Of a DNA stretch of 64,000 nt, positions 1 through 9,259 are shown piece after piece (position 1 is the first letter of the stretch; each line of letters begins with the position of its first letter). The notes beneath the pieces are model-generated. The model did not search any database. It was given only the letters and a program-made list of their open reading frames with translations, and was not told the origin of the DNA. The stretch comes from G963677325 sp963810555 (GTDB taxonomy: Bacteria; Bacteroidota; Bacteroidia; Bacteroidales; Prolixibacteraceae): the NCBI GenBank assembly GCA_963810555.1, contig CAWENX010000013.1, positions 1 through 64,000 on the forward strand, read 5' to 3'. The position numbers and the translations under genes were made by a program.

Positions 1-207
1 GTTGTAAAAAGGCAGAAAGATTTTCTTATTTCAATTATTGCCGGCATGGTTGTCTTTACTGTTGCGCTGTTAGGATTGTACCATTTAAAAGGTTTTTCTT
101 TGGTCATTTTCCCTCAGGCTATGTTAATAGGAAAAGGTGTTCAGGTGATTATCGCCTATTTGTTTATTATGAATTATCAAAGAAATCCGAATCTCATCAA
201 AAGGTAG
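1..207 (+). CDS. C-terminal end of a membrane protein, probably polysaccharide flippase or polymerase (partial)
   Basis: The frame is open from the first base to a TAG at 205-207, so only the last 68 residues are present. They contain two strongly hydrophobic stretches, roughly residues 8-25 and 37-55, separated by a short loop, and end in a basic tail (NYQRNPNLIKR). This is how many polytopic polysaccharide-export proteins end, and the gene sits 8 bases before the first glycosyltransferase of the locus. A second flippase lies at 2891, so this could equally be another O-unit transporter, a polymerase or an acyltransferase. The family cannot be fixed from this fragment; membrane location is the only firm statement. 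Confidence 0.6.
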   Translation, partial: VVKRQKDFLISIIAGMVVFTVALLGLYHLKGFSLVIFPQAMLIGKGVQVIIAYLFIMNYQRNPNLIKR

Positions 208-215
208 ATAAATTT

Positions 216-1634
216 ATGCAGCACAACGACATAAAACATTTATTGATAGAGAGATACCTGAATAAAGTTAAATTTAACGGCATCAGGATTGGCGGCCTTA
301 TAGCTTACTATTATGCTTTGAATTTCATGAACAAACAACATGCACGACCGGTATTTACTAATTTGCTGGTTCTTCTTAAATATATTTTCACTCTTTGGAA
401 TAATAAAAAAGCAGAACCGTTCAAAGCCGATTTTATATTCACAAAAATAACTAACCGTTTTCATTTCAATGCCTTGATGGATCCGTTAATCATACATTAT
501 TACAGTGAAAGTGTCATTGTATGCGATGATGGCTCTTTCGACAAAAACAAATTTGACATTCAGGATATTCAAAAAAGAGCAATTGGCTTTGAACAAACCA
601 GTTCAAATTACAGTAAAGACGCGTGCAAAATATTAAGGACAATTTTTACAGCGTTCTATCTGTTGATTAAAAACAGGAAAAGGTTAAGGCTTTCATTTCC
701 TGAAGTCGTTTATTTTGGCAATAATCTGTTTTTTCAGCTTCGGCGAACTTCATTTTGGGATCATTATTTTTATGTAGCTGAGAAAGAACCGTTATGTCTG
801 GTAACAGAATTTGACAGGTTTAACGAAACTGCGCCTTTAGTCCTTGCTGCAAAAAGACATAAAATACGAACCATAACATTGATTCACGGGGTAATTGAAG
901 ATTATAGCCTCACTCCGTTTCTTTCCGAATATATATTTTGTTGGGGTGAAAGTCAGAGATCCCAATTAATTGACAGGAATATTGATCCGAGGCGGATATT
1001 TATTACCGGAAATCCAATGTTTGATTTTAAGGGAAAGGACGGCTATTCCGATGATCGTGTCAACAAAAACCTAACAATTTGTTTAGGTATTAGTCCGGAC
1101 CTATATAATCACTTAATGATTGAAATTTTTGCTTCTACTCTAAACCTTTTTGACCATTTCAGAGGAATAATCAAGTTGCATCCGAGTCTTAATAGATCAG
1201 ATTTTCAGTGGATTGAAACAATTTCTTCAAAACCGGAGGTTTTGGCTTCCTCGGATATTAAGAATAGCGATCTGTTCAGAAATATTGATCTTTTAATTAT
1301 AAATGATAGTGGTATTGCCAATGAAGGGTTGGCAGCCGGGATACCGGTAGTAATTTTAGCGCCTGACTGTATTCCTAAACTTAGTAAATTTCAAAATGAG
1401 TTAATTCAGGTGGCAGGTTGTCGTCTGGCAACAAACAAAGAAGAGTTGATCGATGTTTTTAATGAGATCGCAGCCAATCCAATCCAATTCAGATACAGTG
1501 CAATTAAGAAAAGCAAGAGATATTTGAAGATGCTTTACGATATGACAGGCAAAGATTCTGTGAATGCGATGATTTCACAAATTGACAAAATATCAATAGG
1601 TGAATTAAATAGACATGAACAGTCTAAGAGTTAG
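216..1634 (+). CDS. GT-B-type glycosyl/glycerophosphotransferase-like protein of the polysaccharide locus
   Basis: This 472-residue soluble protein has the look of a GT-B fold enzyme. A central segment around residues 219-270 carries an HG motif (ITLIHGVIEDY) followed by a W/GES-type helix and the GNPMFD stretch. The second half ends with a DSGIANEGLAAGIPVVIL segment, like the donor-binding part of UDP-GlcNAc 2-epimerase-like, CDP-glycerol glycerophosphotransferase-like and capsule synthesis enzymes. It starts 8 bases after the preceding gene and is followed at once by a GT2 enzyme, so it is probably co-transcribed and acts at the cytoplasmic face of the membrane. The exact family, donor and acceptor are unknown; an epimerase-like role is the main alternative. 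Confidence 0.6.
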   Translation: MQHNDIKHLLIERYLNKVKFNGIRIGGLIAYYYALNFMNKQHARPVFTNLLVLLKYIFTLWNNKKAEPFKADFIFTKITNRFHFNALMDPLIIHYYSESVIVCDDGSFDKNKFDIQDIQKRAIGFEQTSSNYSKDACKILRTIFTAFYLLIKNRKRLRLSFPEVVYFGNNLFFQLRRTSFWDHYFYVAEKEPLCLVTEFDRFNETAPLVLAAKRHKIRTITLIHGVIEDYSLTPFLSEYIFCWGESQRSQLIDRNIDPRRIFITGNPMFDFKGKDGYSDDRVNKNLTICLGISPDLYNHLMIEIFASTLNLFDHFRGIIKLHPSLNRSDFQWIETISSKPEVLASSDIKNSDLFRNIDLLIINDSGIANEGLAAGIPVVILAPDCIPKLSKFQNELIQVAGCRLATNKEELIDVFNEIAANPIQFRYSAIKKSKRYLKMLYDMTGKDSVNAMISQIDKISIGELNRHEQSKS

Positions 1635-1650
1635 TTACAATCGAACATTT

Positions 1651-2433
1651 ATGGATACTCCAAAGAACTTTTATCCTTTTTTTTCCATAATCACGGTATG
1701 CTATAATAGTGAGATTACGATCGCTGATACTATAGATTCTGTACTTAACCAAAGTTACAATGATATTGAATATATAATAATTGATGCGTTATCAACGGAT
1801 AAAACCATTGAGATTATTCAATCCTATGAATATAAGTTTCAGGAGAAGGGAATTGCCTATAAATGGATCAGTGAAAAAGATAAAGGTATTTACGATGCCA
1901 TGAATAAGGGAATAAGTATGGCGAAAGGCCATCTTATTGGAATTATTAACAGTGATGATTGGTATACTCCAAATGCGCTTAAAATAGTCGCTGAAGTTTA
2001 TAACAAAAATCCTCAATGTCACATCTTTCATGGGTTAATCAAAGTTTGGGAAAACGACAAATTGTCTTATATTAGAGGTGTATCTGATAATTTCTTCCCC
2101 TGGATAGTACCGCCCCATCCCGCTTGCTTTATTTTAAAATCAGTGTATGAGTCTGTAGGTCATTATGATACAAGATATAAAATAGCCGCTGATAATGATA
2201 TGCTGATTCGGCTAAAAATAGCCGGATTTTCTTTCCATTTAATTGAGGAAGTAATTACGAACTTCAGAACCGGCGGAGCTTCATCAAAATTTCTATTCCC
2301 AAGCGAATTGTTGATTATTAAAAGAAAATACAGATATATTTCATTTTTTAATTATATCATAAGAATGTTAATTTTTAGCATTTTCAATTATATTTTCGGC
2401 ATATACCATCAAATGAAGCTTAACAAGAGATAA
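1651..2433 (+). CDS. GT2 family glycosyltransferase (WcaA/WfgS-like)
   Basis: This is a GT-A fold transferase of about 260 residues. The family's opening FFSIITVCYN, the nucleotide-binding D-A-L-S-T-D segment and the metal-binding NSDDW are all present, and the QSYNDIEYIIIDALSTDK order is typical of WcaA-like enzymes. The frame is open further upstream to an ATG at 1615, which would overlap the previous gene by 20 bases. ATG 1651 is preferred because it places the first conserved strand near residue 10, as is usual in the family. It likely adds one sugar to the lipid-linked repeat unit in the cytoplasm. Directly downstream lies the remnant of another glycosyltransferase. Confidence 0.88.
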   Translation: MDTPKNFYPFFSIITVCYNSEITIADTIDSVLNQSYNDIEYIIIDALSTDKTIEIIQSYEYKFQEKGIAYKWISEKDKGIYDAMNKGISMAKGHLIGIINSDDWYTPNALKIVAEVYNKNPQCHIFHGLIKVWENDKLSYIRGVSDNFFPWIVPPHPACFILKSVYESVGHYDTRYKIAADNDMLIRLKIAGFSFHLIEEVITNFRTGGASSKFLFPSELLIIKRKYRYISFFNYIIRMLIFSIFNYIFGIYHQMKLNKR

Positions 2434-2662
2434 CAGATATTAGTTCACCTCTTCAGAATGGTTTGTCTATAAGAATATTCGAAGCTATCGGAACAAATAT
2501 AAGATCATTACTACAAATTCCAGTATAGTCGATGAATCATTTTACGACCTTAATATGATTGTTATTTGGGTTAAATATAATCAGGAAGATTTGGTCAGCT
2601 TTCTAAATCATGAACATAAAAATCCCAACGGAAAAAATTATTTCACTAGCGCAATTATCTAA
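2433..2662 (+). pseudogene. Remnant of the C-terminal end of a glycosyltransferase-like polysaccharide protein
   Basis: No intact gene is present here, but two short reading frames join into a recognisable protein tail. Frame 2433-2503 reads DISSPLQNGLSIRIFEAIGT and, after a shift of frame near 2500, KIITTNSSIVDESFYDLNMI follows up to the stop at 2660-2662. The order (P-x-Q-x-G-L-S-x-R-x-F-E-x-x-G, then K-I-I-T-T-N, then D-F-Y) resembles the donor-binding end of CgeB-like capsule or lipopolysaccharide transferases. The upstream part of that gene is gone, so this is a truncated and frameshifted relic. Bases 2663-2890, up to the flippase, show nothing convincing. Confidence 0.6.
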
Positions 2663-2890
2663 TATCCTGACGGGAATGGTAAGCTGCGATTAATTTAGCT
2701 GTTGTTCTGAGGAGTTTATAACAATTAATTTGCAATAACGGTAAATAACGGTAAGCTATTGATGGTTCTGTTTTATGTTTATAATGTAAAGTGATTATTG
2801 GATTAGGGATTATCTGATGCCCGACTTTGATTATATACTTTATGTCATTTTTATTCAAAAAGATACGGCTTGTTCAAGCAAATTTTATAA

Positions 2891-4333
2891 ATGACTCTCA
2901 AACAAAAAACTACTTCCGGACTTCTTTGGAGTTTCATAGACAATTTTGCCAGCTTAGGCATTTCTTTTATTGTAGGAATTATTCTTGCCCGTATTCTAAG
3001 CCCGAAAGAATTTGGCCTAATTGGAATGCTTACTATTTTCATTGCTATCTCACAATCATTCATAGATAGCGGTTTTAGGCAGGCATTGATAAGAAAGCAA
3101 AATTGTACAGAGACAGATTATTCTACGGTTTTCTATTTTAGCATTGTTGTCAGTGTCATCTTTTATATTTTATTATTTGCATTTGCAAAGTCAATTGGTG
3201 ATTTATTTCATGAACCTGTTCTTAAGGGATTAATAAAAGCACTTGGATTAAGTTTGATTATCAGTTCTTTTACAACAATTCAAAGTACACTTTTAACGAA
3301 GCGCTTAGACTTTAAACTTCAGGCAAAAATTTCTGTGATCTCTTCTTTTTTTTCAGGGATAATTGGAATATATATGGCTTATACCGGTTGGGGGGTTTGG
3401 AGCCTGGTGGCCTTAGCACTTGTAAGATATACAATAAGCTCATTGTTGCTATGGTTCTGGAGTGTATGGAAACCGATTTGGTGTTTTAGCTCAAATTCAT
3501 TTAGAGAGTTGTTTTCTTTTGGAAGCAAATTATTGGTGAGTGGATTAATAGACACTATATACAGAAATGTATATTATCTGGTAATTGGCAAATACTTTTC
3601 TGCGGCGGAATTGGGTTTTTATACCCGCGCCGATCAGTTTCAGACCTTGCCTTCATCCAATCTTCAGGGAATTATAGGACGAGTAAGTTATCCGGTGTTA
3701 ACAACTATACAGGACGATATACCCCGATTAAGAGAAGCATATAAAAATTTAATCAGGAGTACGATGCTGATTACTTTTGTTCTCATGCTTGGCATGGCCG
3801 CAGTGGCAAGACCAATGGTTCTAACCCTGATTGGAGAAAAATGGGAACCATGCATAATTTATTTGCAGATGCTGTGCTTTGTAGGCATGTTCTATCCGCT
3901 TCATGCGCTTAATCTGAACATGCTTCAGGTACAAGGCCGAAGCGACCTTTTCCTTCGCCTTGAAATAATTAAAAAGGCGATGGCTGTCCCTATCATCTTC
4001 GTTGGTGTGATATGGGGAATAAAAGCAATGATTATGGGGATGATTGTCATTAACTTAATTGCTTATTATTTAAATAGCTATTGGTCGGGCCACTTTATCG
4101 GTTATTCTTTTTTTGCTCAGATCAAGGACATTCTTCCTTCGTTATTGCTGGCTATAATAATGGGTTCATTTGTGTTTGCAGAAGGATTGCTTATCCCGGT
4201 GCCTTTTTTGTATTTACTGATTGTTCAATTGATAACCGGTGCATTGCTGACCTTTGGCTTATGTGAAGTATTTCATTTTAAAGATTATCTCTATATAAAG
4301 GAAATTGTCAAAGAAAAAGTCTTTAAAAAATAA
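2891..4333 (+). CDS. wzx: Wzx-type polysaccharide flippase (WzxC/TuaB-like MOP exporter)
   Basis: The product is 480 residues, almost entirely hydrophobic, with about 12-14 membrane segments. It begins with the N-terminal signature of the WzxC/TuaB branch (KTTSGLLWSFIDNF, then ARILSPKEFGLIGM and a GFRQALIRK loop). Such proteins move undecaprenyl-diphosphate-linked repeat units across the inner membrane. It is followed by an ATP-grasp gene 40 bases on, and the locus also contains a Wzy-like polymerase and Wzc and Wza proteins, which fits the Wzx/Wzy-dependent route. Length and residue pattern are normal, so it looks intact. The partial gene at 1-207 may be a second transporter. Confidence 0.92.
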   Translation: MTLKQKTTSGLLWSFIDNFASLGISFIVGIILARILSPKEFGLIGMLTIFIAISQSFIDSGFRQALIRKQNCTETDYSTVFYFSIVVSVIFYILLFAFAKSIGDLFHEPVLKGLIKALGLSLIISSFTTIQSTLLTKRLDFKLQAKISVISSFFSGIIGIYMAYTGWGVWSLVALALVRYTISSLLLWFWSVWKPIWCFSSNSFRELFSFGSKLLVSGLIDTIYRNVYYLVIGKYFSAAELGFYTRADQFQTLPSSNLQGIIGRVSYPVLTTIQDDIPRLREAYKNLIRSTMLITFVLMLGMAAVARPMVLTLIGEKWEPCIIYLQMLCFVGMFYPLHALNLNMLQVQGRSDLFLRLEIIKKAMAVPIIFVGVIWGIKAMIMGMIVINLIAYYLNSYWSGHFIGYSFFAQIKDILPSLLLAIIMGSFVFAEGLLIPVPFLYLLIVQLITGALLTFGLCEVFHFKDYLYIKEIVKEKVFKK

Positions 4334-4373
4334 AATAATAACTAAAAATATAATTTAATATAGATATATATTT

Positions 4374-5389
4374 ATGAATATATTGTTGACAAGTGTAGGG
4401 AGAAGATCTTATATTGTCGAATATTTTAAAGAAGCCATTGGCGATCAAGGGCTGGTTCATGTTTCGAATAGTAATTACACAATCGCTATGGATATGGCGG
4501 ACAAATACTTAATTACGCCAATAATTTATGATGATAGATACATTCCTACAATATTAAATTACTGTATCGAAAATAATATTGAAGCAATATTTTCGCTATT
4601 TGACATTGATCTTCCGATATTATCAAAAAGTAGAGATCTATTTTTAAGAAATAAAATACGTATCGTATTGGCGCCTGAAAAATCAGTAAATCTTTGTAAT
4701 GATAAATGGGGAACATTTAATTTTCTTTTAATTGCAAAATAAAGACCCCACAGACTTTTTTATCTGTTAGCGAAGCATTAGAAGCATTAAAAACTAAGAA
4801 GATTGCTTATCCATTAGTTGTTAAACCCAGATGGGGAATGGCATCTATTGGTCTTTATTTTGCTGAAAACGATGATGAATTAAACGTATTTTATAATAAA
4901 TCATTCAAGGATGTCTTTAAAACTTACTTAAAATACGAATCTGAATTAACTAAAGACGCACCTGTATTAATTCAGGAATATATTTTGGGTCAAGAATATG
5001 GTCTTGATGTAATAAATGACTTAGACACTAACTATGTGACTACCTTTGCAAAGAAAAAAATTTCGATGCGTGCAGGTGAAACTGATATAGGAGAGACCGT
5101 TGATCCCACCGTTTTTTTGGGAATTGCTAAACTTTTGAGCAAATTTATGCAACACGAAGGAATACTTTCTGTTGATTGTCTAAGCAATAATAATGGAATA
5201 TACGTTGTAGAAATGAATTGTCGTATTTCCGGACATTATCCAATATCACATTTAGCGGGTGCAAACGTACCTAAACAATTGATAAAATGGTTAAATAAAG
5301 AACCAACTGATAAAAATCTATTAGAAATTAAGGAAGGTACGATGGTAACCAAAGATCTTATTCCAAAAATTATTAAGGGACTTAGATAA
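4374..5389 (+). pseudogene. ATP-grasp ligase (CarB-like), broken by one frameshift
   Basis: Two adjacent frames, 4374-4742 and about 4730-5389, together give one ATP-grasp protein of about 338 residues. The first part has the Rossmann-like pre-ATP-grasp start (MNILLTSVGRRSYIVEYF) and ends near NDKWGTFNFLL. The second continues NCKIKTPQTFLSVSEAL, then VVKPRWGMAS, a QEYILGQEYGLDV strand and VVEMNCRISGHYP, which are the ATP- and metal-binding segments. Adding a single A near 4730 restores one frame with the expected spacing. ATP-grasp enzymes in sugar loci form amide or peptide bonds to sugars. The lesion may be a real mutation or an assembly error; if real, the enzyme is lost. Confidence 0.75.
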
Positions 5390-5750
5390 GTCAAAAAAAT
5401 TAGCTGTTCCTTTTACGGGAGTTTGTGAATGGTTGGGTCAAAACCATATAATTAATTATCATTGGATAAAACCTTTGATCCTTATCCGAATAAACAAAAG
5501 ACCAAAGCTTGCTTTCTAAAAAGGTCGGAGTAATAAAAATAGTTTGTTGAGATCTAGTGTACCTGTAGGTGAAGCAAAAGGAGGAGTGGAAGCGGATTTT
5601 CTCTCTAAATTTGTACTTAATTCATATAAAAATAAATTAATCAATATCACGGGCAGAACATAGCAAAGAATATTTTGAAGTATGCAAAGGCTTAGATGCA
5701 ACAATAATAATGAAATGTCAAATGTATTTTAAACAAAATAAAGATAGGTG
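5390..5750 (+). pseudogene. Decayed coding remnant of unknown family
   Basis: Between the ATP-grasp gene and the aminotransferase no intact ORF exists, yet protein-like stretches appear in shifting frames. One reads KTFDPYPNKQKTKACFLKR (about 5468-5525). The next reads SVPVGEAKGGVEADFLSKF (from about 5557), and its frame closes at a stop near 5661. A third, in another frame, continues as SRAEHSKEYFEVCKGLDATI (from about 5646). The composition and order suggest one former gene with at least two frameshifts. The family was not recognised. It lies just after another frame-broken gene, so this stretch of the locus looks to be under relaxed selection. Confidence 0.4.
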
Positions 5751-5752
5751 AG

Positions 5753-6922
5753 ATGAAAACACTTATTGAAACAACTGCGATTAAGGAGGGCCTTTTACAA
5801 AATCCTGTCAAATTAACCTCCGATCCAATTTTTGTTACCAAACCTGCCTTACCTCCTATAGAAGAATTTACAGAGTTGTTGAAACAAATTTGGGATAGTA
5901 AAATACTTACAAATAACGGTCCATTTCACCAGCAATTTGAACAAGCACTTGCTGATTACCTGGGCGTTAAATATATTTCTCTTTTTTCCAATGGTACCCT
6001 TGCTTTGATAACAGCATTACAGGCATTACACATTACCGGGGAAGTGATTACAACGCCTTTCAGTTTTGTCGCAACTACCCATTCACTTTGGTGGAACAAT
6101 ATCAAACCTGTTTTTGCCGATATCGAACCTGGTTATTTTAATCTGGATCCCGAAAAAGTCGAAGCTGCTATTACCCCGCAAACCACGGCCATTATGCCTG
6201 TGCATGTCTATGGAAATCCCTGTAATGTGGAACGGCTGCAGAAGATAGCAGATACCTATGGTTTAAAACTGATTTATGATGCAGCACATGCATTTAGTGT
6301 AAAAATCAACGGGAATTCTGTACTTAATTATGGCGACCTCTCTATATTGAGTTTTCATGCCACCAAGGTTTTCAATACGATTGAGGGGGGGGCTATCGTG
6401 TGCCACGACGAAAAGATGAAGAAACGCATTGATTTTCTGAAAAACTTTGGTTTTGCGAATGAAGTAACGGTAGTTGCACCGGGCATAAATGCAAAAATGA
6501 ATGAATTACAAGCTGCTTATGGCTTACTTCAACTTAAATATGTGGATGAATATATCGACAAGCGCGGAATCATTGCGAAAGCTTATCGTGAGCAATTAAA
6601 AGGAATACCAGGTATTAACTTTCTGAACGACATTTCAGGAGTTCATCATTCCTATACCTATTTCCCCATTTTGATTGATAACAATGAATATGGCAAAACC
6701 CGTGATGAATTGTACGAAAAACTTAAAGAAAATAATATATTTGGTCGTCGTTACTTCTATCCTTTGATTAGTCAGTTCCCGACATACAGAGGGCTGCCGT
6801 CTTCAAAACCGGATAATTTGCCTGTTGCAACTAAGGTGACTGAACAAGTGATTTGTTTGCCGATATATCCCGATTTATCGGGATACGACATTGAAAGAAT
6901 TATAAAAATCATAATCAATTAA
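5753..6922 (+). CDS. DegT/DnrJ/EryC1/StrS-family PLP aminotransferase (sugar aminotransferase)
   Basis: The 389-residue protein is a typical sugar aminotransferase. The PLP lysine is Lys205 in SFHATKVFN, the cofactor-contacting Asp176 lies in DAAHAF, and SNGTLAL near residue 79 is the phosphate-contacting loop. Such enzymes convert a nucleotide-linked keto sugar to an amino sugar using glutamate. The N-terminal extension of about 25 residues and the substrate loop differ from the second DegT enzyme at 26774, so the two probably act on different sugars. It resembles VioA/FdtB-type enzymes acting on dTDP-4-keto-6-deoxyhexoses, but no dTDP-glucose pathway gene is in view, so the substrate is an inference. 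Confidence 0.88.
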   Translation: MKTLIETTAIKEGLLQNPVKLTSDPIFVTKPALPPIEEFTELLKQIWDSKILTNNGPFHQQFEQALADYLGVKYISLFSNGTLALITALQALHITGEVITTPFSFVATTHSLWWNNIKPVFADIEPGYFNLDPEKVEAAITPQTTAIMPVHVYGNPCNVERLQKIADTYGLKLIYDAAHAFSVKINGNSVLNYGDLSILSFHATKVFNTIEGGAIVCHDEKMKKRIDFLKNFGFANEVTVVAPGINAKMNELQAAYGLLQLKYVDEYIDKRGIIAKAYREQLKGIPGINFLNDISGVHHSYTYFPILIDNNEYGKTRDELYEKLKENNIFGRRYFYPLISQFPTYRGLPSSKPDNLPVATKVTEQVICLPIYPDLSGYDIERIIKIIIN

Positions 6923-7109
6923 ACTGCTTATCTCTTTCAGACAAGTTGATTAATCTCTAATGATACCTATCTTTTTTATTGAATTGTTTATTAATAGATA
7001 TACAGGCCATTACAACGAACAAAGAATAATAAACATAAATTATTAATCCTTTTCTTGCTTAAAGTGGATAAGCAATTTAACAAATTAAATAATTAACCGC
7101 TTCTCAAAT

Positions 7110-8096
7110 ATGAGTAATAATCCATTAGTATCTGTTTGTTGTATAACCTATAATCAAGAGTCATATATTGCCCAAGCTATTGAAGGCTTTTTGATACAAA
7201 AAACAAATTTTCCCATAGAGATTATTGTTCATGATGATGCATCGACAGATAATACAGCTAATATTATAAGAGAATATGAAGCAAAGTATCCTGAGTTGTT
7301 TGTGCCAATATACCAGAATGAGAACCAATTCTCAAAGAAAGAAGTAAGCATTTGGGTAGATATAGCTTTCCCTAAAGCCCGTGGCAAATACATTGCCCTG
7401 TGCGATGGTGATGATTACTGGACTGACCCTTACAAATTGCAAAAGCAAGTGGATTTTTTGGAAACAAACCCTGATTATGGCTTAGTTTTTACTAAAGCCA
7501 GAGCGTTTGAACAACAGAACAATACATATACAAAAGAAGTTTTAGGTAAGCCATTTAAATCTTTTGAATCCCTATTCTTTTCATTAGACATTCCAACTTT
7601 AACTACTCTATTTAGAAGATCACTTATAAAAGAATATTGTTCTGAAATATCACCATCTTCCTTTAAGTGGAAAATGGGGGATTATCCAATATGGTTATAT
7701 TTTGCTCATAATAGTAAATTATACTTAATTGATCAGATAACAGCTACTTATAGGATTCTCTCAGAAAGTGCATCTCGAAGTAAAAATATGGACTATAATT
7801 TAAAGGTTCTTATAAGTACGTTTGATGTTAGAAATTTTTTTGCAGAAAAATATGCTCTTTCTCAAGAAATTAAAAAGAGATATACACTTAAACATTATAT
7901 TACCGCCTTATATTTAGCCTATTTATGTGAAAATTCTGATTACGTACAAAGAATTAAAATATATTTTAAGAAAAATAATTATTATTCACTTTTATTATTC
8001 ACTTTTCTTTTTGATTTGACCAAAAAATATAAAATTGCTATGCGTTTTATTAATAAATTGATGCATATTTATGTCAAACTAAGCGGCATATTGTAA
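7110..8096 (+). CDS. GT2 family glycosyltransferase
   Basis: The protein has 328 residues with a complete GT-A domain: PLVSVCCITYNQ at the N terminus, HDDASTDNT for the nucleotide and CDGDDYWTDPYKL carrying the metal-binding acidic residues. The variant (IEIIVHDDASTDNT, then a YPELFVP segment) is common in Bacteroidota O-antigen loci. The C-terminal 120 residues are basic and aromatic and probably bind the acceptor at the membrane surface. It is preceded by 187 bases with no gene. It likely adds one sugar to the growing repeat unit; donor and linkage cannot be read from the sequence. Confidence 0.88.
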   Translation: MSNNPLVSVCCITYNQESYIAQAIEGFLIQKTNFPIEIIVHDDASTDNTANIIREYEAKYPELFVPIYQNENQFSKKEVSIWVDIAFPKARGKYIALCDGDDYWTDPYKLQKQVDFLETNPDYGLVFTKARAFEQQNNTYTKEVLGKPFKSFESLFFSLDIPTLTTLFRRSLIKEYCSEISPSSFKWKMGDYPIWLYFAHNSKLYLIDQITATYRILSESASRSKNMDYNLKVLISTFDVRNFFAEKYALSQEIKKRYTLKHYITALYLAYLCENSDYVQRIKIYFKKNNYYSLLLFTFLFDLTKKYKIAMRFINKLMHIYVKLSGIL

Positions 8097-8225
8097 TAAA
8101 ATTTATAGACTATTGAATTGTGGATTCATGACCATACTTTTTTAGAAAAAACAAGAAATATTTAATTTACAGACGCCCCCTCAAATACAAAAATCAATTG
8201 ATAATTTTTAGTAAAATTTAAATCC

Positions 8226-9221
8226 ATGAATAATAATATGGATATCTCAGTTATCATTTCTGTTTACAATGTCGAGAAATATATTGTCAGATGCCTTGAC
8301 TCAATTTTTAATCAGCAATTCTCCGGAACTTTTGAAGTGATCGCTGTGGATGATGCTTCCACGGACAACAGTTTGGAAATATTGTATAATTATCAAAAGA
8401 AAGAAAATCGTTTACACATAATTGCCTTTGATATTAATCAAAAACAAACGAAAGCCCGATTAGCCGGATTGGTTGCATCTACAGGTAATTATATCATGAA
8501 TGTCGATTCTGATGACTGGCTGTTACCCGGGGCTCTAACCTTTCTTTATTCTAAAATTACTGAAACAGAGGCTGATGTAGTCGTATTTAATTATGCACGA
8601 GAAAACTCAGAAGGTGAGTTTAGATGTGTTAAAAAAATAAAAAAACAATTGGTATCGACAGATAAAGCAAAAGTCCAGAAACATTTCTATGGAGCTGTTG
8701 TGAATAAAATAGTGAAAAGAACCTTAGTGGAAAATATGATTGGTGGAGAAGTTTCACCCTATTGTACTGAAGATTTGCTGTTTTGCACTGAAATTCTTTT
8801 TCGTGCTGAAAAAATATGCCTGGTTCCCGAGACTTATTACATTTATTTTGAAAATTCTGATTCATTAACCTATAATACCGGTAGTGAAAAATACATCCAA
8901 ACCCAAATTATTATCCTGAGGCAACTTCAGAAGATTATCTTTAAGTATAATCCTAAATCAATTCTCATTAGAAACCTTCTCAATTATTATGAAAAATGGA
9001 TTTATTTAGAAATGGCTAAAATTCATTTTTGGAATAAAGGGAAAAAAATTGACAGCAATATGTTTCTCAGAGAGATTTCTCACTTGCCAATAATGACCAG
9101 GTCCCGGATCAGAAGAATAGAATTATCACTAAAGAGTGGTATTATTTGTCTTTTTGAGGTTACCTGCTTCTCTGGTTTTAGAAGGGCCGTAGGAATTGTT
9201 CTAAGAAGTTTCAGGAAGTAA
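8226..9221 (+). CDS. GT2 family glycosyltransferase
   Basis: The 331-residue product has the GT2 order: ISVIISVYNVEKYI, EVIAVDDASTDNS and the metal-binding VDSDDW. The catalytic domain ends near residue 210 and is followed by a basic helical tail. An in-frame ATG five codons downstream (8241) is an equally good start. It follows another GT2 gene and is followed by an acyltransferase 38 bases on, consistent with one transcription unit. The role is addition of a sugar to the lipid-linked repeat unit in the cytoplasm. Sugar and linkage are not known. Confidence 0.87.
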   Translation: MNNNMDISVIISVYNVEKYIVRCLDSIFNQQFSGTFEVIAVDDASTDNSLEILYNYQKKENRLHIIAFDINQKQTKARLAGLVASTGNYIMNVDSDDWLLPGALTFLYSKITETEADVVVFNYARENSEGEFRCVKKIKKQLVSTDKAKVQKHFYGAVVNKIVKRTLVENMIGGEVSPYCTEDLLFCTEILFRAEKICLVPETYYIYFENSDSLTYNTGSEKYIQTQIIILRQLQKIIFKYNPKSILIRNLLNYYEKWIYLEMAKIHFWNKGKKIDSNMFLREISHLPIMTRSRIRRIELSLKSGIICLFEVTCFSGFRRAVGIVLRSFRK

Positions 9222-9259
9222 AAATTATATAGTATGTTGCAAACAGCCTTACAAAGCTA

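Noticed and set aside
4720..4745. Programmed frameshift in the ATP-grasp gene
   Set aside because: No slippery heptamer (X XXY YYZ) with a following structure is seen at the switch point; a simple base loss explains it.
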